Notes under the pieces: generated by a model
What the model was told of the DNA's origin: nothing
Databases searched by the model: none
The model's input: the letters and a program-made list of their open reading frames with translations, nothing else
Part shown: piece after piece, positions 1 through 9,450 of the stretch
How the letters are laid out: the number at the start of each line of letters is the position of its first letter
Position numbering within the stretch: the stretch's first letter is position 1
DNA from: Trachelipus rathkii
Taxonomy: Eukaryota > Arthropoda > Malacostraca > Isopoda > Trachelipodidae
Length of the DNA: 10,804 nucleotides
Assembly (NCBI GenBank): GCA_015478945.1
Contig: JABUQX010002456.1
Location: forward strand, 1 to 10,804
Reading direction: 5' to 3'
Position numbers and translations under genes: made by a program

Positions 1-16
1 CCGAGATTACAGGCGT

Positions 17-211
17 ATCTGGTGTTGGTTCCAACTCAGTGTAATTGGGGTGGTTCACCATACAGAGAAATCTGGGGGGTGGTTCACTCATACGCATAAT
101 CTGGTGTGGTTCACTCAGTTGTAAATCTGGGGTGGTTTACTCAATGAACATAAATGTGGGGTGGTTCCACTCATACAGCTATTTGTGGGGTGATTCCACT
201 CATACAGTTAC
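17..211. repeat. Minisatellite, about 7 units of 25-30 bp
   Basis: Seven imperfect head-to-tail units can be read, starting near 17, 44, 69, 99, 124, 152 and 182. Each begins with a variant of AATCTGGGGTGGTTCACTCA and ends in a variant of TACAGCTA. Units differ by single-base changes and small indels, and the last two (152-211) are the most alike. The array probably continues beyond the left edge of the window. The 76-codon frame across it is a by-product of the repeat. No match to a named satellite family is claimed. Confidence 0.85.
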
Positions 212-365
212 ATTAAAGCTTTTATTTTTTAACTCTCCTTCTCCTACCTCACACATCTCCATGTTTACTCAATAAATTCTAATCCCTTATCTCTGTTACT
301 GACGCAGACTTACTACATGCTTCATTTCCTTGTACACTCTGATAAGGTCTGAAAACATACTTCTT

Positions 366-560
366 ATTATATAATATTAATATATTATATATTATATTAA
401 TATATTATATATTATATTATATATATTATATCGTATATATTATTATATATATATACTATATATATATATATATACTAATTATATATTATTATATTATATA
501 TAATTATAATATTATATATATATATATATATATAATAATATATATTATTATATATATAGT

Positions 561-618
<58 letters not shown>

Positions 619-755
619 ATATATATATATTATATATATTATATATATATATATATTTATATTATACTGTTATATAATATTATATATATTATATATATAT
701 ATATATATATATTATACTATATAATATATATAATATTATATTAATATATATATAT

Positions 756-808
<53 letters not shown>
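366..808. repeat. Degenerate AT-rich microsatellite array
   Basis: About 440 bp made almost only of A and T. TA dinucleotide runs are broken many times by TTA, TAA and ATTAT interruptions and a few C or G bases (for example near 432 and 559). It is less pure than the arrays at 6393 and 9202, which suggests greater age or a compound origin. Simple-sequence DNA of this kind is hard to assemble, so its length should be treated as approximate. Confidence 0.95.
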
Positions 809-810
<2 letters not shown>

Positions 811-1020
811 GGGTAAATTGCAAATATTTTAATTTAATAAGAAATTTACGCACCAGAAAAAGAAAAAAAAATCACATTTTTCCCAAAATCCTAATTTGGG
901 AACTAAATTTTCACTATTCTCAATGCCATTATTGTTCCCATCGCTAATTAAAATATGCTCTAACTGCGATGTGTGAAAATATGAACATGAGTCATCACAA
1001 ATCACCAGTACTTAAAAATA

Positions 1021-1039
1021 GCCTCTTAGTGTAAGAGGC
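1021..1039. other. Perfect 8-bp hairpin
   Basis: GCCTCTTA and TAAGAGGC are exact reverse complements separated by the three bases GTG. There is no T-run beside it and no adjoining gene, so a terminator role is not supported. It may be a chance structure or the core of a small repeat. Confidence 0.6.
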
Positions 1040-1268
1040 ACTTGAATATAAGGCATGCTGTTGAAAATTTTAATTGTTAGTGTTTTAGTAAAGGAAAGAT
1101 TTAATATCTTTTCAATGAAGTTGGTGCTGACCACTTCAGTACTATATGCTACTAAAAATGAAAATAAAGATTAATAAAACCCATATCACTGACTTGATGT
1201 GGCATTCACATTCATGCAATGACAATTGTTCAGGTCTCATAAGTTTTAAAAGAATTTATTTTCAAAAT

Positions 1269-1290
1269 AATATCCTATTGCTAGGATATT
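1269..1290. other. Perfect 9-bp hairpin
   Basis: AATATCCTA and TAGGATATT are exact reverse complements around a four-base loop, TTGC. It lies about 230 bp from the other perfect hairpin at 1021-1039. No function is assigned. Confidence 0.6.
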
Positions 1291-1491
1291 TATACTAGAA
1301 ATCAGCAGTCAAAATTTTATCTTTAAAAATAAAAATAAAATTTTCTGTTTAAATACAATTCAATACTATACACTAATGTACCAATAAATAAATATTAAAA
1401 AAAAAATACATTAGTTTCTGCAATAGTAAACCTATGATAAGTACTTTATATTAGTCAAAAAATGCTCCAAAAATGTTATTACAATTTTCAA

Positions 1492-1509
1492 TTTTTTTTT
1501 TTTTTTTTT
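1492..1509 (-). repeat. Homopolymer T18 (A18 on the minus strand)
   Basis: This uninterrupted run lies about 90 bp beyond the apparent 3' end of the minus-strand LINE. Read on the minus strand it could be an A-tail left by a retrotransposition event. CR1-like elements usually end in short tandem repeats instead of poly(A), and the opposite-strand copy ends without it, so an independent homopolymer is equally likely. Confidence 0.5.
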
Positions 1510-1598
1510 AAATACCAATTTCATACATACAGTAAATCTGAATAAACTAAATTCAATTAATACAAGTTTTTCCAACATGAATATTGATATATTCTCCA

Positions 1599-2549
1599 TG
1601 TTAGAAATATAGAAAATATAGAGACAGCAAATAAGAAGCCCCATATGCCTATCAAGACCGTCTCAATCAAACTAGAGTAAATAAGGCCCAATTGCCCAAC
1701 ATGTTCATGTAAAACAGTAAAACCCACCACACCATAGGACTTGTCAATAGTATAAACCAACTAGGTAGACTACTACCAAAGGCAAATACTATAGCTAAGG
1801 TACATGTTAACCACGCTACAAGTTTAATAAGTTTACTATCATACTGGTAAATACAACATGCAGCGTTACTTTAATAACTAAATAAATAAAAATCAATTTG
1901 GCTTAGTTAAAAATACACTACATGATGCCCAAACCATCTATATACCTATCCAATCCTTTCTTAAATGTTGCAAGTGAGTCAGGCTCAAGAACCTCCTGCA
2001 GCAAACCATTCCAAAAACTAACAACCCTATTATTGAATACTGAAAGTGTTTTCTTACCTCAAGATGACAGACTTTCTTCCCAATTTTCTTATTGTCAACC
2101 TGGTCTACCATCCATGATCTACTATAAAGAATTTATTGGTATCATCATTATTGAGAGATTTAAATATTTCGTTGACTTGTATCATGTTCCCTCTAAGAAA
2201 ACGCCTTTATACTGGAAACATTCCTAACTCCTTTAGACTCTCCTCATAGCTCTTACCTTCAAAGCCGAAAAATATCCTTGCTGCTTTATATTGCACTCTC
2301 CAGCATATCTTTGTCTTTTCTTAAATAAGTGGCCCGAACTTGTGCAAATACCCAAATACTGGCATAACAGCTACTATCTTTCTTACAACCTCTGAAGTTG
2401 CTCTTGTAAATGACATTGCAATTTATTATACCTTGCATCTTATTAGCTTTATTCCTTGCTTCCAAACACTGATTAATCACTTTCAGATTTCTGCTTATAA
2501 ACACACCCTAATCTTTATCTTGATCCACAGACTCCAGCAATCCCCATTG
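1599..2549 (-). mobile_element. LINE (CR1/L2-like), outer copy: RT thumb, C-terminus and 3' UTR
   Basis: Read on the minus strand from 2549 down to 1922, this is the C-terminal part of a non-LTR reverse transcriptase. Recognisable blocks are SVDQDKD then a stop where Leu is expected, GVFISRNLK, QCLEARNKANKMQGIIN, TYLRKDKDMLES, SYEESLKELGMFPV and RGNMIQVNEIFKSLNN. The closing block is FNNRVVSFWNGLLQEVLEPD followed by FKKGLDRYIDGLG. Several in-frame stops and frameshifts show that it is dead. From 1921 to about 1599 follows a non-coding tail that also occurs in the opposite-strand copy at 2765-3057, so it is the element's 3' UTR. The end carries a short tandem repeat (CTATATTTT, CTATATTTC on the minus strand). 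Plus-strand open frames across this region are antisense artefacts. The clade is assigned from motifs only; a related Jockey-group clade is possible. Confidence 0.85.
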
Positions 2550-3057
2550 ACCAATAAATTCTTCATAATAAACCACAGATGGGAGACCAGGGGGCACAGT
2601 AAGAAAATTAAAAAGGCATGCCAACTTGATGTAAGAAAGCATTCATTCAGTAATAGGGTTGCTAAATTTGGGAATGGTTTGCCACAGGAGGTTGTGGAGT
2701 GTGACTTGATTGCAACATATAAAAAAGGATTTGATAGGTATATGGATGGTTTGGGTATCATTTAGTATATTTTGACTAAACCAAATTAGCAGGGTTTTAG
2801 TTACAGTAGTTATTAAGGTTAAAATGCATTTTATGACTATAACAAATTTATTAAAGCTTGTAGTGTGGTTAGTATGTACTTTAGCTATAGTTCTTTCTTC
2901 TAGTTGTAGACTTTGTGTACACTATGTTAAGTTATTGACAAGCCCTAGGGTGATTGTGGATTTGCATGAGTATGTTTGGTGATTGTTCTATTAGGTTGAC
3001 TGGGACAGTCTCAATAGGCAATTGTGGCTTCTTACGGTCTCTATATTTCTAATGTTC
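2550..3057 (+). mobile_element. LINE (same family), inner 5'-truncated copy inserted in opposite orientation
   Basis: On the plus strand, 2550-2765 encodes only the last part of the LINE reverse transcriptase: NKFFIINHRW, then HSFSNRVAKFGNGLPQEVVE, then YKKGFDRYMDGLGII and a stop. It is followed by about 290 bp of 3' UTR ending near CTCTATATTTCTAATG. The sequence matches the reverse complement of 1599-2140 at roughly three quarters identity by eye, including UTR blocks such as TTGACAAG and ACTAA-CCAAATT. It sits inside the minus-strand copy: outer codons stop at ...NKRFNHHK (about 3058) and resume at VNG...LLESVDQ (about 2549). I see no long target-site duplication, which fits CR1-like insertions. 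It has no endonuclease or RT core and cannot be autonomous. Confidence 0.8.
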
Positions 3058-3854
3058 TTATGGTGGTTAAATCTTTTATTTGAGTAACCTATGTGAAGAA
3101 CCTTATACTTTTAACTATTAATTCATTTGAAACTTATCTGCCCAACCAAAAGGTTTATCAAAATCACTTTGAATATTTATACACCCATCATTATTCCTTA
3201 CTGAGGAAGCCACTTTGGTATCATCTCCAAACTTAGAAACCTTACATTTAAGTCCCTGATCTAAATCATTCATAAATACAGTAAATATATGAGGAACAAT
3301 AGTGGTCCTAGCACTGAACCCTGTGAGACACCACTCTTCACTATTTCCAATGATGACTTATTACCATTAAGTAGTACACACTGCTTTTTATTCCCCAACC
3401 ACTCTTTAATTCAAACATGTATCACTTCACCTATACCACATTGCGATAACTTTTGCATCAGTCTTATGTTTGGAACCTTATCAAAGGCTTTACTGAAGTC
3501 TAAATATATATCAACTGGATCTCCTCAGTCAATGCAGTCAGTAATGTATTCCACAAATTCTTAAAGGTTTGTCTGACATAAACTATCCTTTCTGAAACCA
3601 TGCTGGGAATCATGCAATATCATCTTATCCAAATATTTCTCTATATGACCTTTCAATAACTTTTCCAAAACTTTTACAACCAAAGATGTTAAGCTAACTG
3701 GACTAAAATTTTCCAATTTCTTACTATCCTTTCTTATAAAGTAGGCACAACATATGCATTTCCAGTCTCTGGTACCTCACTAAATGTTGAAGATTATTTA
3801 AAATCAAATACAGTGAATTTGCACTGTTGCTACTACCCTCTTTCAGAATTCTAT
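3058..3854 (-). mobile_element. LINE (CR1/L2-like), outer copy: reverse transcriptase core, decayed
   Basis: Minus-strand translation in shifting frames gives the standard order of non-LTR RT blocks. These are DRILKEG (3857-3836), SLTSLVVKVLEKLLKGHIEK, HDSQHGFRKDSLCQTNL, the catalytic block DIYLDFSKAFDKVP (about 3514-3470), EWLGNKKQCVLLNGNKSS and SGVSQGSVLGPLLF (about 3335-3294). The metal-binding box follows as KFGDDTKVA (3243-3209), then KYKVLHIGYSNKRFN up to the inner insertion. The second catalytic box reads GDD where ADD is usual. In-frame stops (for example TGA for the Trp expected before IKEWL), plus a frameshift after the PLLF block, make it a pseudogene. It is flanked by an AT array at its 5' side and by the inner LINE copy at its 3' side. 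Confidence 0.88.
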
Positions 3855-3903
3855 CATATATATAGTATATATATATATATATATACTATTATATATTATA
3901 TAT

Positions 3904-3940
<37 letters not shown>

Positions 3941-4066
3941 TTATATATTAATATATATATTATATATATATATATATTATATATAGTATATAATATAATT
4001 CATATATATATAACTATATATCGGTATATATATATATCATATATATATATATTATTATTATACTAT

Positions 4067-4111
<45 letters not shown>

Positions 4112-4133
4112 TATATATTAATATATATAATAC

Positions 4134-4165
<32 letters not shown>

Positions 4166-4216
4166 ATTATATATATATATATAATACTATATATATATAT
4201 ATTTAAATATATTATA

Positions 4217-4268
<52 letters not shown>

Positions 4269-4322
4269 TATATAAATTCTTTTATATATATATATATATA
4301 TAATATATATATTATATATATA
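3855..4322. repeat. AT microsatellite array inside the LINE
   Basis: About 468 bp of TA runs with ATT, TTA, CTA and occasional G or C interruptions. On the minus strand, LINE codons run up to SSKAAVL before the array and resume with DRILKEG after it. Related reverse transcriptases have a short GPDGI-type segment at that point. The array therefore replaces or splits only a handful of codons and arose within, or was inserted into, the element after it landed. Confidence 0.93.
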
Positions 4323-4800
4323 TCAGAACCGCAGCTTTACTTGAGTCAATATGGTCCAGTAAAGATTTAATTTCTTTTACCTCAATTTCAAATTATGTAA
4401 TGCATACCATAACTATTAGTCTCCAATCTATTATCCAATCTTTCCTCAGTAAACATTGATGCAAAATAAACATTAAAAATTTAACCAATTCCTTATATGA
4501 ACTTACTAAATTTTCATCCATTTTAATTGGACCAATTGTCCAATTCTAACTTTTAAATTTATAAAAGCCGAAAAACTTTTTCAGGTCTATTACTATTCCT
4601 TTCAAAATTAATTTCTCACATTCTCTTTACCTTTTTATTGACTGGTAAAATTTGTTTCTAAGTTCCCTATAATTTTATAAATCATCCTTCTTACTACTAC
4701 CATTAAATATTTTAAAATGTCTGCGCTTTTCTTTGATTTACTCTTCTCTCTTTCTCTACTCCACCAAACAGGTTTTCTCTCACCACCCTAATGGGTCTAT
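4323..4800 (-). mobile_element. LINE (CR1/L2-like), outer copy: linker upstream of the RT core
   Basis: The minus strand shows the region that normally lies between endonuclease and reverse transcriptase. A KP-(V)WW-like start (CCTGTTTGGTGGAGTAGAG, about 4772-4754) is followed by basic, poorly conserved sequence. Next come RPEKVF (about 4586-4569), then YFASMFTEERLDNRLETNS and IEVKEIKSLLDHIDSSKAA directly before the AT array. Many stops and frameshifts interrupt it. I see no endonuclease domain further upstream, so the copy is probably 5'-truncated near 4800, or decayed beyond recognition. The left limit of recognisable coding is approximate. Confidence 0.7.
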
Positions 4801-5659
4801 CTTTAAAACCTATCTTTAATCAAGGCTTTGCATCAAATACATGCTAAAACAAAATTATGATTGATTCCTAAAAATTACTTAAAGGTAGCAGTAAACTTAC
4901 AACTATTTGAAGAAAACTTGGAAATATTTTGTACCTCAGCAACCAAATTAATAAAAATATTTGAATATTAGATTAGCTTAAAAAAATAAAATTAACTAAA
5001 ATGTTAAGCTGTCTTAGCTATGAACTTATAACCGTGCTTCAATTAATAATTAAGTAATGTAAACTTTTCAAAAACAAGTACTCATCAAAATAAAGTTATG
5101 AGAGACTGAGGTATACCAGCCCAATCTAATAAACATAGATTCCTATAGAAAAAAATCTGCTCTTTCAAGTGGTGATATTGACCTCTAAGAATGACCATTT
5201 TTAGTGTTTAAAGATTTCTGAGGCAACTTCCTTACACAATAAACGAAATAAAAACAAAATGGTGTTGCTACTTGTACAATACTCAACCAGCATAGTTGTG
5301 CGTATCTCAAGTTGGGCTTAAAGTTACTGTGACAACATTTACTAACAACTTTGTGATAAAATTCAAGAAAAAATTACTGTGCAATAGCCGCCAATAGCCT
5401 TTGGCATTGCCATTTCTGAATTTTATGCAAAAAGTTGACCCAAAATACCAAACCCCAAAATGCAAATGATGTTCATTGCAGATTAATAAAGTATCAAACT
5501 TGCCAAAATTTTGCTAATTCATCCACATTGCAAAACCACCTTTTATTTGAGGACCCTTAGTGCATGAATATATGTTGTATGAAGCTTTGCAGGACCTTAT
5601 TTAACACCTCCAGGAAAATTTGTTAAAAAATTTTTAAAAATTGAAAGTGGTCAAACCTG
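4801..5659. other. AT-rich unclassified DNA
   Basis: No exon, RNA gene or known transposon domain is recognisable in about 860 bp. All frames are densely stopped. The stretch separates the two LINE fossils. Part of it (from roughly 5380) may belong to the interspersed repeat that ends sharply at 5702, but that cannot be shown from one copy. Confidence 0.5.
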
Positions 5660-5702
5660 GAACCATGCTTAAAATTTGGGGATTTGACATGGAATGACCC
5701 TA
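5660..5702. repeat. Probable end of an unclassified interspersed repeat
   Basis: The sequence ending GATTTGACATGGAATGACCC abuts LINE codons with no transition: on the minus strand HMERMDNNRL ends at about 5703. GGGTCATTCCATGTCAAAT-type sequence has the look of a repeat terminus, but only one copy is present in the window, so the class is unknown. Where the element starts (perhaps near 5380) is not determined. Confidence 0.35.
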
Positions 5703-6622
<920 letters not shown>

Positions 6623-6742
6623 AAGTGGTCTAACATGCTCATTGACACATTTTAAAAATTTATATTTTACATAGCTACTATTAATCTTATATGTTGACAT
6701 TTCAAAACTACAACAAAATTTTTATTCTACTGTTTCAAATAG

Positions 6743-7098
6743 AGTGGCCATTTTTTGCCATTTATAAGATTTATCTTTATCCTCATTGTCTACATTCTAG
6801 TAATCCCTAGGACAAATTTTCAAATATTGTGATGTTAAAGCACATTGTAAGGTACAATTTTGGTATTTTAAATTTTTTTTCTAAAAAAATTCCTTCAATA
6901 TTAATTTTCCTTACAAAATTTTGTATCAAAATCACTGAAAATATTATTTTTTGCCAATTTTTTTGGAGGGAGGCACCTTACCTAAAGTTTGAAATTTTTC
7001 AATGGTTTAATCTAAAAATAAATCAACATTGAGACTTGTACACTTTTTTTTTGTTAGTGTTCAAAAATGACAAACGGCTTATTTAAAAAATGGCCACT
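6743..7098. repeat. 14-bp exact inverted repeat spanning 356 bp
   Basis: AGTGGCCATTTTTT at 6743-6756 and its exact reverse complement at 7085-7098 face each other 328 bp apart. The spacing would suit a small MITE-like element, but the similarity stops at the 14 bases. No target-site duplication is evident, and half the motif is a T run. A MITE remains a weak hypothesis. Confidence 0.35.
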
Positions 7099-7689
7099 TT
7101 AAAACTCGATATCTCTGATGAGCAAATACATAAAAGTCTGAAATTTATACACATTTGGTACTCTATAAGTAACTTCATATAAAATATTCAGTTTGAGAAA
7201 ATTAGTTTAATAGATACGCCTTACAAAAGTTAGAAAAATGTATTACTATGGGCCAATTACTTGTTGGAATACATATATTTCTGGGTAATTATAGAATTGG
7301 TTATGCTTTAAAATGTAAACAACCATAAAATGGTTACATGGTACCACTGAAAAATGTGCTATGAAAAGGGAAGGTTTCAATTTCTGAAGGACATATAACG
7401 GAAATTTGGGAAGGTGAAACTTGGACAATTTCATTAATTTTCATCTGCTCTATATGAAATAAAAAGCAACAGGCATTATTTGGAGGGTTTCAAAACTTCA
7501 ATTTCAAGTATTTTTGTGTCTCTAACCATCTGTTTTCTAGTGCCAAATGAGTGCCAACTGCTAATATAAAAAAATATTCTCCAAATATGTATTTAAAGTT
7601 AAAATATTAGGTTTATTATTCTTCTAAACAGTTTCATAAGGCAAAAAAGGTTATTGCTTTTTTATTATTGACAAAAAAATTTGAAACAG

Positions 7690-7709
7690 TGAAAAATTAT
7701 AATTTTTCA
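7690..7709. other. Perfect 20-bp AT-rich palindrome
   Basis: TGAAAAATTATAATTTTTCA equals its own reverse complement across all 20 bases, with no loop. In DNA this AT-rich it could be chance. No neighbouring gene suggests a regulatory role. Confidence 0.5.
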
Positions 7710-8221
7710 ATGTTTTCCTGTTGTTATTATTAAGATTTAGGCCCCAAAACAACATTGAAAAGGAAGATATGTATAATATGGTCCTATTTAATTCTATTTT
7801 TATTCACAAATTATTCTTATGTACACATACAAGGCATGGGTCTATTCTTATATGAAAATTTTATCTATGTTATAAATTACTGTAATAGAATTTCCTACCT
7901 TCCTTGTCTCTTCTTGAGAGTGTGAATTACAATAGAAAAAAAAAATTTGAAGCTATGTTTAGTATGACTATATAATTACCAAAATCCTAAATATTGTGCT
8001 ATGGTATTTAGAAATATGTACACTATTATTTCTTTGAAATACTGAAACTAGAATTTCTATCAGTCCATTATTATCATCATTTCTTATTAAAGTGTACTAC
8101 AGGTTAAAATTATCATATTTAATTATTACTTGGTAATGGAATATTAAATACCTTCATTTATGTTGCAAATATAGATAAGTACCGGAAAATATTTATTTGA
8201 AACATTAACTTATATACGGTG

Positions 8222-8245
8222 TATATATATATATATATATATATA
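8222..8245. repeat. Short (TA)n tract at the left edge of the candidate transposon
   Basis: Twelve TA units end directly at the GC-rich sequence AGCGTCGGGCGGGG. A matching (TA)n tract borders the other side of the block (9202-9303), as expected if an element had inserted into TA-repeat DNA. Confidence 0.9.
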
Positions 8246-9182
8246 GCGTCGGGCGGGGTGACGTGGACCACTTTAGGTATAACTTGGTCTCCCGACTCTC
8301 CCCTAATGCACTTTTTGGAAATTTTTTTTTGTAAATCCACAGCGGAGAATTGTCAGACTTTCCTTTACAAAAAAATAATAATGTAAATTCTAATAATAAA
8401 GAAAGTTTTATTAAAGTTTGAATAACGCCCGAGTCAGCCCGACCGTGGAGGGTTGAAGCGGACCAGGGGTGAACCGGACCATCTGTTTAAATTCGTCCTT
8501 TACATATTTAATTTCAATTTTTATATTTTCATTTTTACTTAATATGTAATTATTTATTAAGTAAAATTAAGTAATAAGTAATAAAAATGTCAATAATGAT
8601 AAATAATATAATATATAAGGTGGTCGATTCACCCCTCTCCGCCCCAAAAAATTTGACACTTTTGAACTTCGTTTTTATTAAAAATTTCATTTTTTAAAAT
8701 AATTTTCATATTCTCTGAATTTTCTCACATTTTAAATTAATTATGTAATAAATCTCAATAATAATACGTAAAAATACAATGGTGGTCGAGCCACCTCCAT
8801 CAATTTTACGGCAGGGTGAATCGGACCAAGTTAGGCCCGTTTTTTGCCACTAACTGTTTGGAATAAAAATTTACTTTGCCAGTTTAAAAGCTAACATACT
8901 CAAGGTGTATCCACTGAAAAATAATTAAAATCGATTCGAATTTTTCATTTTATAACGAAGTTAAAAACATTCCTTTAGAAGAAAAGTTCTATTGAAGGAC
9001 ATTTTGTACCTAATTTCTAACATTTTTTTAAAAATATAAAAACTTTCTAGAATTAAATATGATCTAAATAAAACTTGTAGTACTACTGCATGGCTATAAA
9101 ATGAGCGAAAAAAAAAAAAAAAAATTTATTATTTTTTATTTTATTTAGAGTGGACCGAATCACCCCCTCCTAAAGAGGCTGC
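8246..9182. mobile_element. Candidate non-autonomous DNA transposon with internal 16-bp motif repeats
   Basis: This block has GC-rich islands in otherwise AT-rich DNA. Its left end (GGGGTGACGTGGACCACTTTA, 8255-8275) resembles the reverse complement of its right end (GGGGTGATTCGGTCCACTCTA, 9166-9146), so the ends form imperfect terminal inverted repeats. The same core recurs inside: direct copies at 8450-8465, 8466-8481 and 8813-8828; inverted copies at 8285-8303 (with a 3-base insertion), 8621-8635 and 8783-8797. (TA)n lies on both sides, compatible with insertion at TA. No transposase-like frame is present between the ends, so it would depend on a transposase supplied elsewhere. The right limit may be 9201, just before the second (TA)n tract. 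Sub-terminal repeats often bind transposase, but that role is inferred here. Alternatives are a degenerate satellite or nested fragments of one repeat. Confidence 0.5.
8450..8481 (+). repeat. Tandem pair of the 16-bp motif
   Basis: GGGTTGAAGCGGACCA (8450-8465) is followed with no gap by GGGGTGAACCGGACCA (8466-8481). The two differ at four positions. They are the clearest evidence that the 16-mer is a real repeated unit in this block. Confidence 0.75.
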
Positions 9183-9201
9183 TACGTATCAGCTCGGCAG
9201 C

Positions 9202-9307
<106 letters not shown>

Positions 9308-9450
9308 CAATACTGTAGAGAAGCACACAAAAATTTCAAGTCGGAAATTTTCTAATTTTAAACATTTTTCTAGGTTCAAGAAAAGTTAAGTTAAGTCAAG
9401 TTTTTAAGAAAGATTGTTTGGTATTGAAGCTTCTGAAAGTATTTTATCAG

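Larger units (their letters stand above)
809..1598. other. AT-rich non-coding DNA
   Basis: I see no coding exon, RNA gene or recognisable transposon here. Open frames are short, lysine/asparagine/isoleucine-rich and typical of AT-rich non-coding DNA. The stretch contains two perfect hairpins (1021-1039 and 1269-1290) and an 18-base T run (1492-1509), listed separately. It ends at the 3' end of the minus-strand LINE. Confidence 0.6.
6623..8221. other. AT-rich unclassified DNA, possible decayed repeat
   Basis: About 1.6 kb without a credible gene. Short open frames (for example 6829-7032 plus and 7246-7434 minus) are low-complexity, Phe/Lys/Ile-rich and lack any domain. The stretch contains an exact 14-bp inverted repeat (6743-6756 and 7085-7098) and a perfect 20-bp palindrome (7690-7709), listed separately. 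The texture suggests old transposon debris, but I cannot name a family. Confidence 0.5.

Noticed and set aside
5..16. GATTACAGGCGT, resembling part of a primate Alu
   Set aside because: The match covers only about 12 bases and the following sequence is minisatellite. Nothing else in the window looks like human DNA.
366..808. CRISPR-like or origin-like array
   Set aside because: There are no regular spacers or repeat units beyond AT dinucleotides. It is simple-sequence DNA in a eukaryotic context.
1922..2227. Plus-strand 101-codon frame, with a mirror frame at 2495-2761 minus
   Set aside because: Both are antisense to the conserved C-terminus of the LINE reverse transcriptase. Their similarity to each other comes from the inverted LINE copies.
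1599..3057. 5' inversion by twin priming of a single LINE insertion
   Set aside because: Both orientations contain the same 3' UTR and RT C-terminus, so there are two copies and not one inverted one.
3289..3564. Plus-strand 91-codon frame
   Set aside because: It is antisense to the LINE RT core, whose minus strand reads SGVSQGSVLGPLLF and DFSKAFDKVP.
6829..7032. Plus-strand 67-codon frame
   Set aside because: Phe/Ile/Lys-rich composition is typical of AT-rich non-coding DNA, and no motif is seen.
9374..9450. Extension of the TMEM256-like exon upstream to an acceptor after TTTTTCTAG
   Set aside because: The frame is open, but the extra residues do not resemble the family's GAHG-containing segment. 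The similarity begins near 9451, so this is kept only as an alternative start.
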